From: JALYLC01 sp035696365 | Lineage (GTDB): Bacteria > Actinomycetota > Thermoleophilia > Gaiellales > JALYLC01 | Direction of reading: 5' to 3' | DNA length: 26,917 nt | NCBI GenBank assembly: GCA_035696365.1 | Contig: DASRQS010000118.1 | Location: 1-26,917, forward strand | Part shown: in pieces, positions 14,909-22,557 of the stretch | Position numbering within the stretch: position 1 is the first letter of the stretch | How the letters are laid out: each line of letters starts with the position of its first letter | Notes under the pieces: generated by a model | The model's database searches: none | Told to the model about the DNA's origin: nothing | Seen by the model: only the letters and a program-made list of their open reading frames with translations | Position numbers and translations under genes: made by a program

Positions 14909-15199
14909 TCAGGCGTCGCGGACGCGGGCGACGGCGTGCTGCCGCCGCACGAGCTTGGAGCCGTCGCGCAGATCCACGGTCTTGGCCGAGACCACGAGCA
15001 CCACGTCACCGGGCTGGAGGTCTCCCACCGCGGATCCGACGGCCAGCACGATGGAGCGCTCGAGGCGCGTCTCAGTCATATTCGCGGGGAGGACGATGCG
15101 GCCGACCGCCTCCTCCTCCATGGTCGGCTGGACCAGCACCCAATCGTCGAGCGGCTCGACGAGGGGATGGCTGAAAGCGCGGGATTCCAGGGGATTCAC
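14909..15199 (-). CDS. GroES-like co-chaperonin family protein
   Basis: A 96-residue protein with GroES (Cpn10) features: PLDDWVLVQP near the N-terminus, the VGRIVLPAN segment where the GroEL-binding mobile loop lies, then VLAVGSAVGDLQPGDVVLV and a C-terminal strand ending HAVARV. GroES caps GroEL during folding. This copy is divergent: the mobile loop lacks the usual Gly-rich IVL context, and there is an ~14-residue N-terminal extension. No groEL follows, so it is likely a second, specialised copy. It starts with GTG at 15199, only 4 nt after the tRNA-Gln 3' end, with no room for a Shine-Dalgarno or separate promoter, so it is probably co-transcribed with the tRNA. Confidence 0.75.
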   Translation of the reverse strand: MNPLESRAFSHPLVEPLDDWVLVQPTMEEEAVGRIVLPANMTETRLERSIVLAVGSAVGDLQPGDVVLVVSAKTVDLRDGSKLVRRQHAVARVRDA

Positions 15200-15203
15200 G
15201 AGG

Positions 15204-15274
15204 CTGCGGGACTAGGAGTCGAACCTAGATTAACGGGGCCAGAACCCGCCGTCCTACCTTTAGACGATCCCGCA
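15204..15274 (-). tRNA. tRNA-Gln(CTG)
   Basis: A 71-nt cloverleaf. The acceptor TGCGGGA pairs with TCCCGCA (U1-A72, as in tRNA-Gln), with discriminator G. The anticodon stem GCGGG/CCCGT encloses loop TTCTGGC, giving anticodon CTG. The T-arm is CTAGG-TTCGACT-CCTAG. CCA is not encoded. Confidence 0.95.
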
Positions 15275-15286
15275 CAGACAGCCCGG

Positions 15287-15292
15287 AGTATA
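15287..15292 (-). promoter_or_regulatory. -10 box for tRNA-Gln (and GroES-like gene)
   Basis: TATACT on the minus strand, 12 nt before the tRNA 5' end and shortly after the ABC exporter stop. A weak TGACGT-type -35 lies about 18 nt upstream. Confidence 0.55.
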
Positions 15293-15316
15293 GATGACGG
15301 CCCTCTGAGAACGTCA

Positions 15317-17119
15317 TCAGGCCGCCGGTTCGGCCCAGTCGTCGTAGAGCGCGCAGTAGCGGCCCCCCATGGCCATGAGCTCGTCGTGCGTGCCCTGCTC
15401 GATCACCTGCCCGTTCTCGAGCACCACGATCAGATCGGCGCGGCGGATAGTCGAGAGGCGGTGCGCGACCACGAACGCCGTGCGACCGGCGAGCAGGCGC
15501 GCGAGCGCTTCCTCGATCACGGCCTCGCTCGCGATGTCGACGCTGGAGGTGGCCTCGTCGAGGATCAGCAGGCGTGGATCGGCGAGCAGCGCACGTGCGA
15601 ACGCGATCAGCTGGCGCTGGCCGATGGAGAGCGCGGCGCCGCGCTCGGCGACCGAGGTCTCGTAACCCTCGGGCAGCGCCTCGATGAACGCCTCCGCCCC
15701 GACCGCGCGGGCCGCGGCACGGACGTCCTCGAACGTCGCGTCGGGCCTGCCGAAGGCGATGTTGTCGCGGATCGAGGCCGCGAACAGGAAGCCCTCCTGC
15801 GGCACGACGCCGAGCTGGTCGCGCAGCGAGCGCACCTGAATGTCGCGCAGGTCGTGGCCGTCGATGCTGATTGAACCCTTGTTGGGGTCGTAGAAGCGCG
15901 CGAGCAGCTTCACGAGCGTCGACTTGCCGGCGCCGGTGTGACCGACGAGCGCGACGGTCTGGCCCGCCGTCACGCTGAGATCGATGCCGTGCAGCACCTC
16001 GGCGCCCTCGCCGTACTGGAAGTGCACGTCGTTCAGCTCGACCGCGCCCTGGATCTGCGGGAGCGGGATCGCGCCGGGGGCGTCCCGCAGCTCGGGCTGG
16101 GTGTCCATCACGTCGAAGATCTTGTCGAGCGCCGCACTGGCGGCCAGGAAGGTGTTGAAGAGCTGGGAGAGCGCCTGGATCGGATCGAAGAAGTTCGCCA
16201 GGAAGAGCATGAAGGCGAACAGCGTGCCGATCGTGATCGCGTTGTCGAAGTAGAGGATGCCGCCGTAGGCGAGCACGATGGCAGTGGCGGCCGAGCCGAG
16301 CAGCCCGACGAACGGGAAGTACCAGGCGTTCAGCTTGACGGTGCGGTAATTCGCCTGCCGATAGTCGTCGCTGATGTCGCCGAAGGCCTCGGCATTGCCG
16401 CGCTCGCGCCTGAACGACTGCACGATGCGAGCGCCCGCGAGATCTTCGGCGAGCGTCGCCGTGACATCGGCCAGCCGCTCCCGCATGCGCCGGTAGGCGC
16501 GCGCGGAGTGGACGCGGAAGAGCGTCGTCGAGAGCGCCATCAGCGGGAACACCGTGAGCGTCGCGAGCGCGAGGCGCCAGTCGAGGTAGAGCAGCATGCC
16601 GGCCGTGCCGAACAGCAGGAGCGTGTTCTGGACGCTCGAGTAGAGGCCGTCGGTCACGAGCTCCTCGAGCGCGTCGACGTCGTTGGTGAGGCGCGAGATC
16701 AGCCAGCCGGCGCGATTGCGCTCGAAGTACCCGAGCTCCAGCGTCTGGATGTGCGAGAAGAGATCGCGTCGCAGGTCGGCGAGCACGCGCTGCCCGACCC
16801 AGGCCGAGAGATACGTCTGGGCGACCGCGGCGACCCAGCCGAGCAGCGCGGCGGCCACGAACGCGAGCGTCCAGAAGATCAGCGCGTTGCGGTCGCCGCG
16901 AACGATGCCGTGGTCGATCGCGAACTTGGATGCGAGCGGCGACAGCAGCCCGAGCCCCGTGCCGGCGAGCAGCGCGATGGCCGAGAGGATCGCCTTGGCG
17001 CGGTAGGGCCGCACGAGCGTGAACAGCCGGCGCAGGCGGTGGAAGGTGCGACGCCACGAGAACTTCGTTCCTTCGGGGGCGAGCGCTCCCATGGGGCGCA
17101 TACGGGCGCGCGCGCTCAT
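15317..17119 (-). CDS. ABC exporter half-transporter, subunit B (catalytic Walker B, degenerate signature)
   Basis: A 600-residue type IV ABC exporter with six membrane segments (about 42-310) fused to an ATPase domain. Walker A is GHTGAGKST (393-401), the Q-loop Gln is at 441, Walker B LLILDEATSS carries the catalytic Glu522, and the H-switch is His553. The signature motif is LSIGQ (497-501) instead of LSGGQ. Together with its partner this reproduces the asymmetric sites of heterodimeric exporters: this subunit supplies the working Walker motifs while its own signature serves the degenerate site. It starts with an ATG overlapping the partner's stop (ATGA). The substrate is unknown; drugs, lipids or peptides are all possible. 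Confidence 0.94.
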   Translation of the reverse strand: MSARARMRPMGALAPEGTKFSWRRTFHRLRRLFTLVRPYRAKAILSAIALLAGTGLGLLSPLASKFAIDHGIVRGDRNALIFWTLAFVAAALLGWVAAVAQTYLSAWVGQRVLADLRRDLFSHIQTLELGYFERNRAGWLISRLTNDVDALEELVTDGLYSSVQNTLLLFGTAGMLLYLDWRLALATLTVFPLMALSTTLFRVHSARAYRRMRERLADVTATLAEDLAGARIVQSFRRERGNAEAFGDISDDYRQANYRTVKLNAWYFPFVGLLGSAATAIVLAYGGILYFDNAITIGTLFAFMLFLANFFDPIQALSQLFNTFLAASAALDKIFDVMDTQPELRDAPGAIPLPQIQGAVELNDVHFQYGEGAEVLHGIDLSVTAGQTVALVGHTGAGKSTLVKLLARFYDPNKGSISIDGHDLRDIQVRSLRDQLGVVPQEGFLFAASIRDNIAFGRPDATFEDVRAAARAVGAEAFIEALPEGYETSVAERGAALSIGQRQLIAFARALLADPRLLILDEATSSVDIASEAVIEEALARLLAGRTAFVVAHRLSTIRRADLIVVLENGQVIEQGTHDELMAMGGRYCALYDDWAEPAA

Positions 17120-18906
17120 GAGACCGCCTCCGCGGGCGCGTCCTCGTCGAGCGAGACGAAGGTGCGGTCGACGAGGCCGTGCCGCCAGATCTCCGCATAG
17201 ACGGCGTTCGTGTCGACGAGCTGCTCGTGGTCGCCGCGCGCGGCCACGCGGCCGTCCTCCAGCACGACGATCTCGTCGGCCAGGGCGATCGTCGAGAGGC
17301 GGTGCGCGACGATGATCGTCGTGCGGCCCTCCATGACCGTCTCGAGCGCCTGCCGGATGCGCGCCTCGGTGGAGGCGTCGACCGAGGCGGTGGCGTCGTC
17401 CAGGATGAGAACGCGCGGGTCGACCAGCAGGGCGCGCGCGATCGAGAGCCGCTGGCGCTGACCGCCCGAGAGCGTGAGACCGCGCTCGCCTACCAGCGTG
17501 TCGTAGCCCTGGGGCAGCGCCTCGATGAACTCGTGCGCCTGCGCCCGTCGGGCTGCCTCGACGACCTCCGCGCGCGTCGCACCGGGGGAGCCGTAGGCGA
17601 TGTTGGCTGCGATCGTCGTCGAGAACAGGAAGGTGTCCTCCGCGACCGTCGCGATGGCCCCGCGCAGGTCGGCCAGGCGCAGATCGCGCACGTCGACGCC
17701 GTCCAGCACGACACGGCCCGCCTGCGGGTCGTAGTAGCGCGGGACGAGCGAAGCCAGCGTCGTCTTCCCTGAGCCGGTCCGCCCGATGACGGCGATCGTC
17801 GTGCCGGCCTCGACGGCCAGGTCGAGCTCGTGCAGCACGGGGCGGTCGGCCTCGTAGCCGAAGGTCACGCCCTCGAAGCGCAGGTCGCCTCGGCCGGCGG
17901 GAAGCTCGCGCGGAGCGGGCGGATCGGTGATGTCCGAGCGCTCGTCGAGCACCTGGAAGATGCGCTCGCCGGAGGCCACGGCGCGCTGGTACTGCCCGAT
18001 CCACATGCCGATCATGCGCAGCGGCCAGATCAGGATCGCGAGATAGAGGTTGTAGGTGATGAAGCCACCCAGCGAGAGGTGGCCGTCGATCACGAGCAGG
18101 CCGCCGGCGAGGATGATCACGGCGAAGGCGAGCTGCGGTAGCAGGTCGAGCAGCGGGCTGTAGCGGGCCTGGATGCGCGCCGAGTCGAGCTCGCGCTCGA
18201 AGACGCGCTCCGTGCGCTCGGCGAAGCGGTCCGCCTCGGCGTCCTCCTGCGCGAAGGCCTTGACGACGCGCACGCCGACGATGGACTCCTCGGCCTGTGT
18301 CGTGACGTCGGCGATGCGCTGCTGGATGTCGCGCAGGATGGGGTGGGAGCGGCGCGAGTAGCGCGTCGCGACGATGGCGATCGGCGGTAGCAGCACGAAC
18401 GTGATGAGCGCCAGCTGCCAGCTGGTGATCACGAGCAGGACCGAGGCGGCCACGAGCGACGCGCCGTACTGCGTGATGAACACGAGCCCGTAGCCGAGGA
18501 AGATGCGTACGGCGCTGACATCGCTCGTGGCGCGCGAGAGCAGCTGGCCCGTCTGGTGCTTGTCGTAGAAGCCGAAGGACATGCCCTGCAGGTGCGTATA
18601 GAGCGACTGGCGCAGGTCGAACTCGACGTTCAGCGAGAGACGGCCGGCGATCAGCCGCCGTGCGACCATCAGGCCGCCGCTGATCGCGCCGGCCCCGATG
18701 ATCAGCCATACCCACATCCACAGGCTCGAGCGGTCATGCGGGCGGATGGAGCCGTCGATGGCCCGGCCGGTGAGGCTCGGGATGGCCAGCGCGAAGCCCT
18801 GAGCGGCGAGCGCCAGGAGGATCGACCACGCGAGCAGCCTTCGATGCGCCGCGGCAAAGCCGAGCAGGCGCCGGAAGGTGCTTCGAGGTGCCGGAGTGCT
18901 TGTCAA
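17116..18906 (-). CDS. ABC exporter half-transporter, subunit A (degenerate ATP site, canonical signature)
   Basis: A 596-residue ABC exporter (membrane domain plus ATPase). Walker A is GRTGSGKTT (375-383), the signature is canonical LSGGQ (479-483) and the H-switch is His535. Walker B is VLILDDATAS, with Asp504 where the catalytic Glu should be, and the Q-loop Gln is replaced by Glu423 (TVAEDTFLF). These losses define the degenerate site of heterodimeric exporters; the partner is the overlapping downstream gene. The start is uncertain. TTG 18906 gives the usual family length and has TATCCT 8 nt upstream, matching other leaderless candidates here; ATG 18975 would add 23 atypical residues. No candidate has a Shine-Dalgarno. 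It is divergent from the permease. Confidence 0.92.
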   Translation of the reverse strand: MTSTPAPRSTFRRLLGFAAAHRRLLAWSILLALAAQGFALAIPSLTGRAIDGSIRPHDRSSLWMWVWLIIGAGAISGGLMVARRLIAGRLSLNVEFDLRQSLYTHLQGMSFGFYDKHQTGQLLSRATSDVSAVRIFLGYGLVFITQYGASLVAASVLLVITSWQLALITFVLLPPIAIVATRYSRRSHPILRDIQQRIADVTTQAEESIVGVRVVKAFAQEDAEADRFAERTERVFERELDSARIQARYSPLLDLLPQLAFAVIILAGGLLVIDGHLSLGGFITYNLYLAILIWPLRMIGMWIGQYQRAVASGERIFQVLDERSDITDPPAPRELPAGRGDLRFEGVTFGYEADRPVLHELDLAVEAGTTIAVIGRTGSGKTTLASLVPRYYDPQAGRVVLDGVDVRDLRLADLRGAIATVAEDTFLFSTTIAANIAYGSPGATRAEVVEAARRAQAHEFIEALPQGYDTLVGERGLTLSGGQRQRLSIARALLVDPRVLILDDATASVDASTEARIRQALETVMEGRTTIIVAHRLSTIALADEIVVLEDGRVAARGDHEQLVDTNAVYAEIWRHGLVDRTFVSLDEDAPAEAVS

Positions 18907-18914
18907 ACAGTCAG

Positions 18915-18920
18915 AGGATA
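18915..18920 (-). promoter_or_regulatory. Candidate -10 box for the ABC exporter operon
   Basis: TATCCT on the minus strand, 8 nt before the TTG at 18906. It has the same geometry as the ppk2, udg and TadE-like genes. No -35 is evident. Confidence 0.35.
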
Positions 18921-19090
18921 CGGCGGGCGCACGAGCACCCACGGTGAATGACAACGCTTGCGAGCGTCGCTGCATTCCGTGCATAAGGCCCGAGACTGGA
19001 CAACGCGGTCCGCAAGCCTCACTATTGCGCGACTCGGGACAGGGGTGCCCGGAGGGAGCCGCGCGTGCATATCGAGCAGGAGGGTGGTCT

Positions 19091-20632
19091 ATGAGCGCAA
19101 GCGACGTCGACGTCACCACACGTGACGACGTCGACAAACTCAAGGGGAACGCTGTCGGGCTGTACAGCATCCTGTTCCTCTGCGTGACGGGCTCGGCCCC
19201 GCTCGCCGTCTTCATCTACAACACGCCGTTCACGATGCCCTACGGCTCGGGCAGCAACGGGCCGGCCACGTTCTTCTTCGCCACCATCGTGCTCACGATC
19301 TTCTCGATCGCGTACGCCGAGATGGCCAAGAAGGTGCGCGCCGCCGGCGGCATGTACACCTACGTCAGCCACGGGCTGGGCCAGTCCTGGGGGCTGATGG
19401 CCGGCTACGCGCTGATGATCGGCTACGCCATCTTCGGGGTCGCCCTGCTGGGCGGCTTCTCGTCGTTCGCGCAGGCCAAGCTCCTGCAGTACGGCTGGCA
19501 CGTCAACTGGCTCTGGCTCGCGTTGATCGGCGTCGGGCTCGTCGTCTGCCTGGCCTACTTCGACGTCGAGATCTCGGCGCGCGTGCTCGGGGTCGCGCTG
19601 ATCAGCGAGATCGTCATCATCGGCATCTCCTCGATCTTCTTCTTCGTGCACGCGCACAACGTGGCAATCGGGCCGATCTTGCCCTGGAACGGCCTCAACT
19701 CGGGCGTTGCGCCCGGCGTGGCGGTGTTCTTCGCCTTCTGGTCGTGGGTGGGATTCGAGGCGGCGCCGAACTATGCCGAGGAGGCCAAGGATCCGGTCAA
19801 GGTGATCCCGGTCGCGCTGATCTTCTCGTGCGTTGCCGTCGGTACGCTCTACACGATCATGTCCTGGGCGATCGTCTCGGCCTATGGCACGAACGTCGAC
19901 TGGACGAAGATCGCGAACACGGGCAGTACCGCGGTCATCAACGGCAAGACCGTGCCGGCCGACTACAACAACTTCGTCCTCGGTCCGGTCTCGGCAGCCG
20001 CCGGCGAGTTCTGGCGCGATGCGCTGAGCTACCTCATCATCACAGGGTCGCTCGCGTGTGCCGCCGCGCTCACGAACGCAGGCCTGCGCTACATGTACGC
20101 GATGGGTCGCGAGGGCCTGTTGCCGCGCTACCTCGGCAAGACGCATCCCGTGCACAAGTCGCCCTACACCGCAGTCCTGACATGGGGCTGCGCGGCTGTC
20201 GTGCTGTTCCTGCTCTTCCGGATCACGAACCACACCGGGCTGGATGCCTACTTCTGGCTCTCTCCCCAGGGCGTGATCTGGATCGTGCTCGTGCAGGCGC
20301 TGACCGCGCTGTCGGTGTTCTTCTACTTCCGGCGCGAGCATCCCAGCGAGCAGTCCTGGAAGACGACGATCTGTGCCTGGCTCGGCTTCGCAGGCCAGAT
20401 CGCCGTGCTCGCGCTCTTCTACCACTACGAGACGTTCGTGGCCTTCGGTAACTCGCTCTACGTCAAGGAGCTGTTCAGGGTGGGCTCCGGGACGTACTCG
20501 GTGCCCGTCTCGTGGCTCGGCATCATCGGCGTCGCGGTGCCGCTGGCCACGCTGGCATACGCGTACTCGATCCGCGCGCGCAATCCCGAGAAGTACGCCC
20601 TCATGGGGCGCTTCGTCAACGAGTCTGCATAA
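19091..20632 (+). CDS. APC-superfamily amino-acid permease
   Basis: A 513-residue integral membrane protein with about 12 hydrophobic segments and cytosolic ends. Family hallmarks are the unwound first helix region (SILFLCVTGSAPLAVF, ~25-40), the RAAGGMYTYVSHGLG stretch (~86-100) and FFAFWSWVGFEAAPNYAEEAKDP (~214-236), all typical of proton-coupled amino-acid/polyamine transporters. YMYAMGREGLLPRYLGK (~335-351) is the conserved loop after TM8. The substrate cannot be named. ATG 19091 is chosen because GGAGG lies about 8 nt upstream; the open frame extends further but lacks family sequence. It is a monocistronic gene divergent from the ABC exporter and followed by a strong stem-loop. It fits the amino-acid-catabolic theme of the window. 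Confidence 0.93.
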   Translation: MSASDVDVTTRDDVDKLKGNAVGLYSILFLCVTGSAPLAVFIYNTPFTMPYGSGSNGPATFFFATIVLTIFSIAYAEMAKKVRAAGGMYTYVSHGLGQSWGLMAGYALMIGYAIFGVALLGGFSSFAQAKLLQYGWHVNWLWLALIGVGLVVCLAYFDVEISARVLGVALISEIVIIGISSIFFFVHAHNVAIGPILPWNGLNSGVAPGVAVFFAFWSWVGFEAAPNYAEEAKDPVKVIPVALIFSCVAVGTLYTIMSWAIVSAYGTNVDWTKIANTGSTAVINGKTVPADYNNFVLGPVSAAAGEFWRDALSYLIITGSLACAAALTNAGLRYMYAMGREGLLPRYLGKTHPVHKSPYTAVLTWGCAAVVLFLLFRITNHTGLDAYFWLSPQGVIWIVLVQALTALSVFFYFRREHPSEQSWKTTICAWLGFAGQIAVLALFYHYETFVAFGNSLYVKELFRVGSGTYSVPVSWLGIIGVAVPLATLAYAYSIRARNPEKYALMGRFVNESA

Positions 20633-20640
20633 CGCCCGGG

Positions 20641-20674
20641 CGTGGGGGCGCCGCGTGCAGGCGGCGCCCCCACG
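20641..20674 (+). terminator. Stem-loop terminator of the permease gene
   Basis: A perfect 14-bp stem CGTGGGGGCGCCGC with its complement (20641-20654 with 20661-20674) and a GTGCAG loop, 8 nt after the stop. There is no T-run, so it may be a weak terminator or an mRNA 3'-end stabiliser. Confidence 0.7.
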
Positions 20675-20801
20675 ATGCCCGGTGATTCGTTTCGCGACTT
20701 GTGCGGAGACCAATCGGCTTCGGTGGAGTGCATCACTCTTCGGTTGTTTGCGCGCTGGGTGTCCTGGGGATGACAGCCCAGAATCGCGACTGCCTGGTGT
20801 A

Positions 20802-20807
20802 TAGGGT
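20802..20807 (+). promoter_or_regulatory. Candidate -10 box for the secreted hydrolase
   Basis: TAGGGT, overlapping TATAGG at 20800-20805, lies in the 241-nt gap between the permease and hydrolase genes. It would give a leader of about 60 nt that contains the AGGAGGG ribosome-binding site. Apart from the hairpin at 20641-20674 I see nothing else in this gap. Confidence 0.35.
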
Positions 20808-20873
20808 GCATAGCGCGTTCGGAGTGGTGTTGCACAGGCACCGGTGGGGTGTCTCGGAGTCGAAGGAGGGCAC

Positions 20874-22502
20874 ATGACAGGTCGCCGTCTGTTTCCACGA
20901 GCACTGGTCGCAGCGGGAGCGGTGTTCGCGCTGCTCGCACTGGCCGTTCCTGCCATGGCGGGAAAGCATCATCCGCCGAGCGGGCTGAGCTGGGGAACCT
21001 GCGCGGACAAGGCTGCGGCCGCCGCAGGCTGGCAGTGCGCGACGTTCAAGGCTCCGAAGGACTACGGCAGCCCCGGAGCCGGGGACGTCAGCATCGCTGT
21101 CACGCGGCTGCCTGCAACGGGTGCCCGCCTCGGCGCGCTGTTCATCAACTACGGCGGCCCGGGTGGCACGGCCGTCGACACGACGCAGGCCATCGGCACC
21201 GAGCTGTTCGGGCCGGTCAACGATCACTTCGACCTCGTCGCCTTCGATCCCCGCGGCGTGGGCCAGAGCTCGCCCTCGATCGACTGCAAGGTGAACCAGG
21301 AGACGCAGGGCCTCTACTCAAAGCCCTTCATCACCCCGGAGAACCTCGACGTGAAGGCACTGCTGGCCAAGGACCGTGCCTACGTCAAGCAGTGCGTCAA
21401 CCTCAACAAGGACATCCTGCCGTACGTCTCGACCGCCAACGTCGCCCGTGACATGGACGGCATTCGCGCGGCCATGGGCGACAAGAAGCTGAACTACTTC
21501 GGCTTCTCCTACGGCACGTTCCTGGGCGCGACCTACGCGAGCCTCTTCCCGAAGAACTACCGCGCGATGGTGCTGGACGGCCCCGTCGACGCCAACAGCT
21601 ACATCAATACGCCCTCGGCCGACCTGCGCGAGCAGTCGGCCGGCTTCGAGCGGGCGATCGGGCGGTTCTTCGCGGCCTGCACCGGGCTCCAGTCGCTCTG
21701 CAACTTCGGCCCAGTCGATCCGCAGCACGGCTACGACGCGCAGGCGTCCTACGACGCACTCGTCGACCACGCCAACCTGTTCCCGATCGCGGTGCCGGAC
21801 GGCCGCGCAGCGGTCAACGGCGACGACATCCTCGGCGCAACGGCTCTGGGAATGTACGCCAAGCAGCTCTGGCCCATCCTGGCGCAGGCGCTGTCCGCCG
21901 CCGCAGCCGGCGACGGCACCGGAGTCCGCGATCTCGCGGATTCGTTCTGGGCCAACAACGAGGACGGCACCTTCGATCCGGGCGGTGATCGCTACTTCAC
22001 GATCACCGCGATCGAGCAGAAGTACGACCACAACGTCCAGACGTTCCTCGACGCCGGTGACAACGCCTGGGGCGTGTTCAACTACACGTACTGGAACACC
22101 GGCTATCCGGAGATCAACTACGCCATCTGGCCGATCCACGCCAAGGATGCGTTCTACGGCCCGTTCAAGGCCTCGAAGAAGGCCCCGACGGTGCTCGAGA
22201 TCGCCACGACCTACGATCCGGCCACCCCGTACCGCGGCGCCAAGCGCCTCGCGACGCAGCTCGGCAACGTTCGCTTCCTGACGATGGTCGGCGACGGTCA
22301 CACCGCCTACCTGAACGGCTCGCCGGACTGCATCGACCCCGCGGTCGTGGCGCAGATCGAGACGCTGACGCTTCCCCCGGTCGGCACGATCTGCCAGCAG
22401 AGCGTGCCGTTCGCCCCGCCGTCGGCCACGGCGGCGACGTCGGCCTTGCGCGCGACCAGCAGCGCGGCCCAGGTCATGCTGCGCGTCCGCACGCACCGCT
22501 AG
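20874..22502 (+). CDS. Secreted alpha/beta hydrolase, S33/tripeptidyl-aminopeptidase-like
   Basis: A 542-residue exported enzyme. ATG 20874 has AGGAGGG 5 nt upstream. The signal peptide runs to AMA-GK (29/30). INYGGPGGT (91-99) is the oxyanion-hole segment, the nucleophile is Ser212 in GFSYGTFLGA, and the triad is completed by Asp448 (TTYDPATPY) and His476 (GDGHTAYL) in the C-terminal TAP-like domain. Relatives in Streptomyces are secreted tripeptidyl aminopeptidases and the SlpD/SlpE proteins, which release N-terminal tripeptides; other members are esterases. Six or more Cys suggest disulfides (43/55, 138/174 and 486/507 are likely pairs). It would feed peptides to permeases such as the one upstream. 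The C-terminus is Ala/Ser/Thr-rich and then basic. Confidence 0.92.
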   Translation: MTGRRLFPRALVAAGAVFALLALAVPAMAGKHHPPSGLSWGTCADKAAAAAGWQCATFKAPKDYGSPGAGDVSIAVTRLPATGARLGALFINYGGPGGTAVDTTQAIGTELFGPVNDHFDLVAFDPRGVGQSSPSIDCKVNQETQGLYSKPFITPENLDVKALLAKDRAYVKQCVNLNKDILPYVSTANVARDMDGIRAAMGDKKLNYFGFSYGTFLGATYASLFPKNYRAMVLDGPVDANSYINTPSADLREQSAGFERAIGRFFAACTGLQSLCNFGPVDPQHGYDAQASYDALVDHANLFPIAVPDGRAAVNGDDILGATALGMYAKQLWPILAQALSAAAAGDGTGVRDLADSFWANNEDGTFDPGGDRYFTITAIEQKYDHNVQTFLDAGDNAWGVFNYTYWNTGYPEINYAIWPIHAKDAFYGPFKASKKAPTVLEIATTYDPATPYRGAKRLATQLGNVRFLTMVGDGHTAYLNGSPDCIDPAVVAQIETLTLPPVGTICQQSVPFAPPSATAATSALRATSSAAQVMLRVRTHR

Positions 22503-22515
22503 TCCAGCCCGTCCA

Positions 22516-22557
22516 CGTGCGCGCTGGGTGTGCTTCACCAGGCACCCAGCGCGTACG
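22516..22557. terminator. Convergent stem-loop overlapping a coding end
   Basis: A 15-bp stem with one G-U pair (22516-22530 with 22543-22557; core GCGCTGGGTG/CACCCAGCGC) around a 12-nt loop. It starts 13 nt after the hydrolase stop and includes the last codons of the minus-strand TadE-like gene. No T-run follows on either side. Confidence 0.65.

Noticed and set aside
3536..15319. Shared TGAT(G) element upstream of the three tRNA -10 boxes
   Set aside because: Distance to the -10 varies from 22 to 27 nt, too loose to call a common -35 or regulator site.
15317..18721. A 1134-residue reading frame on the minus strand
   Set aside because: Its N-terminal half is the wrong frame of ABC subunit A; the real subunit B starts at the ATG at 17119.
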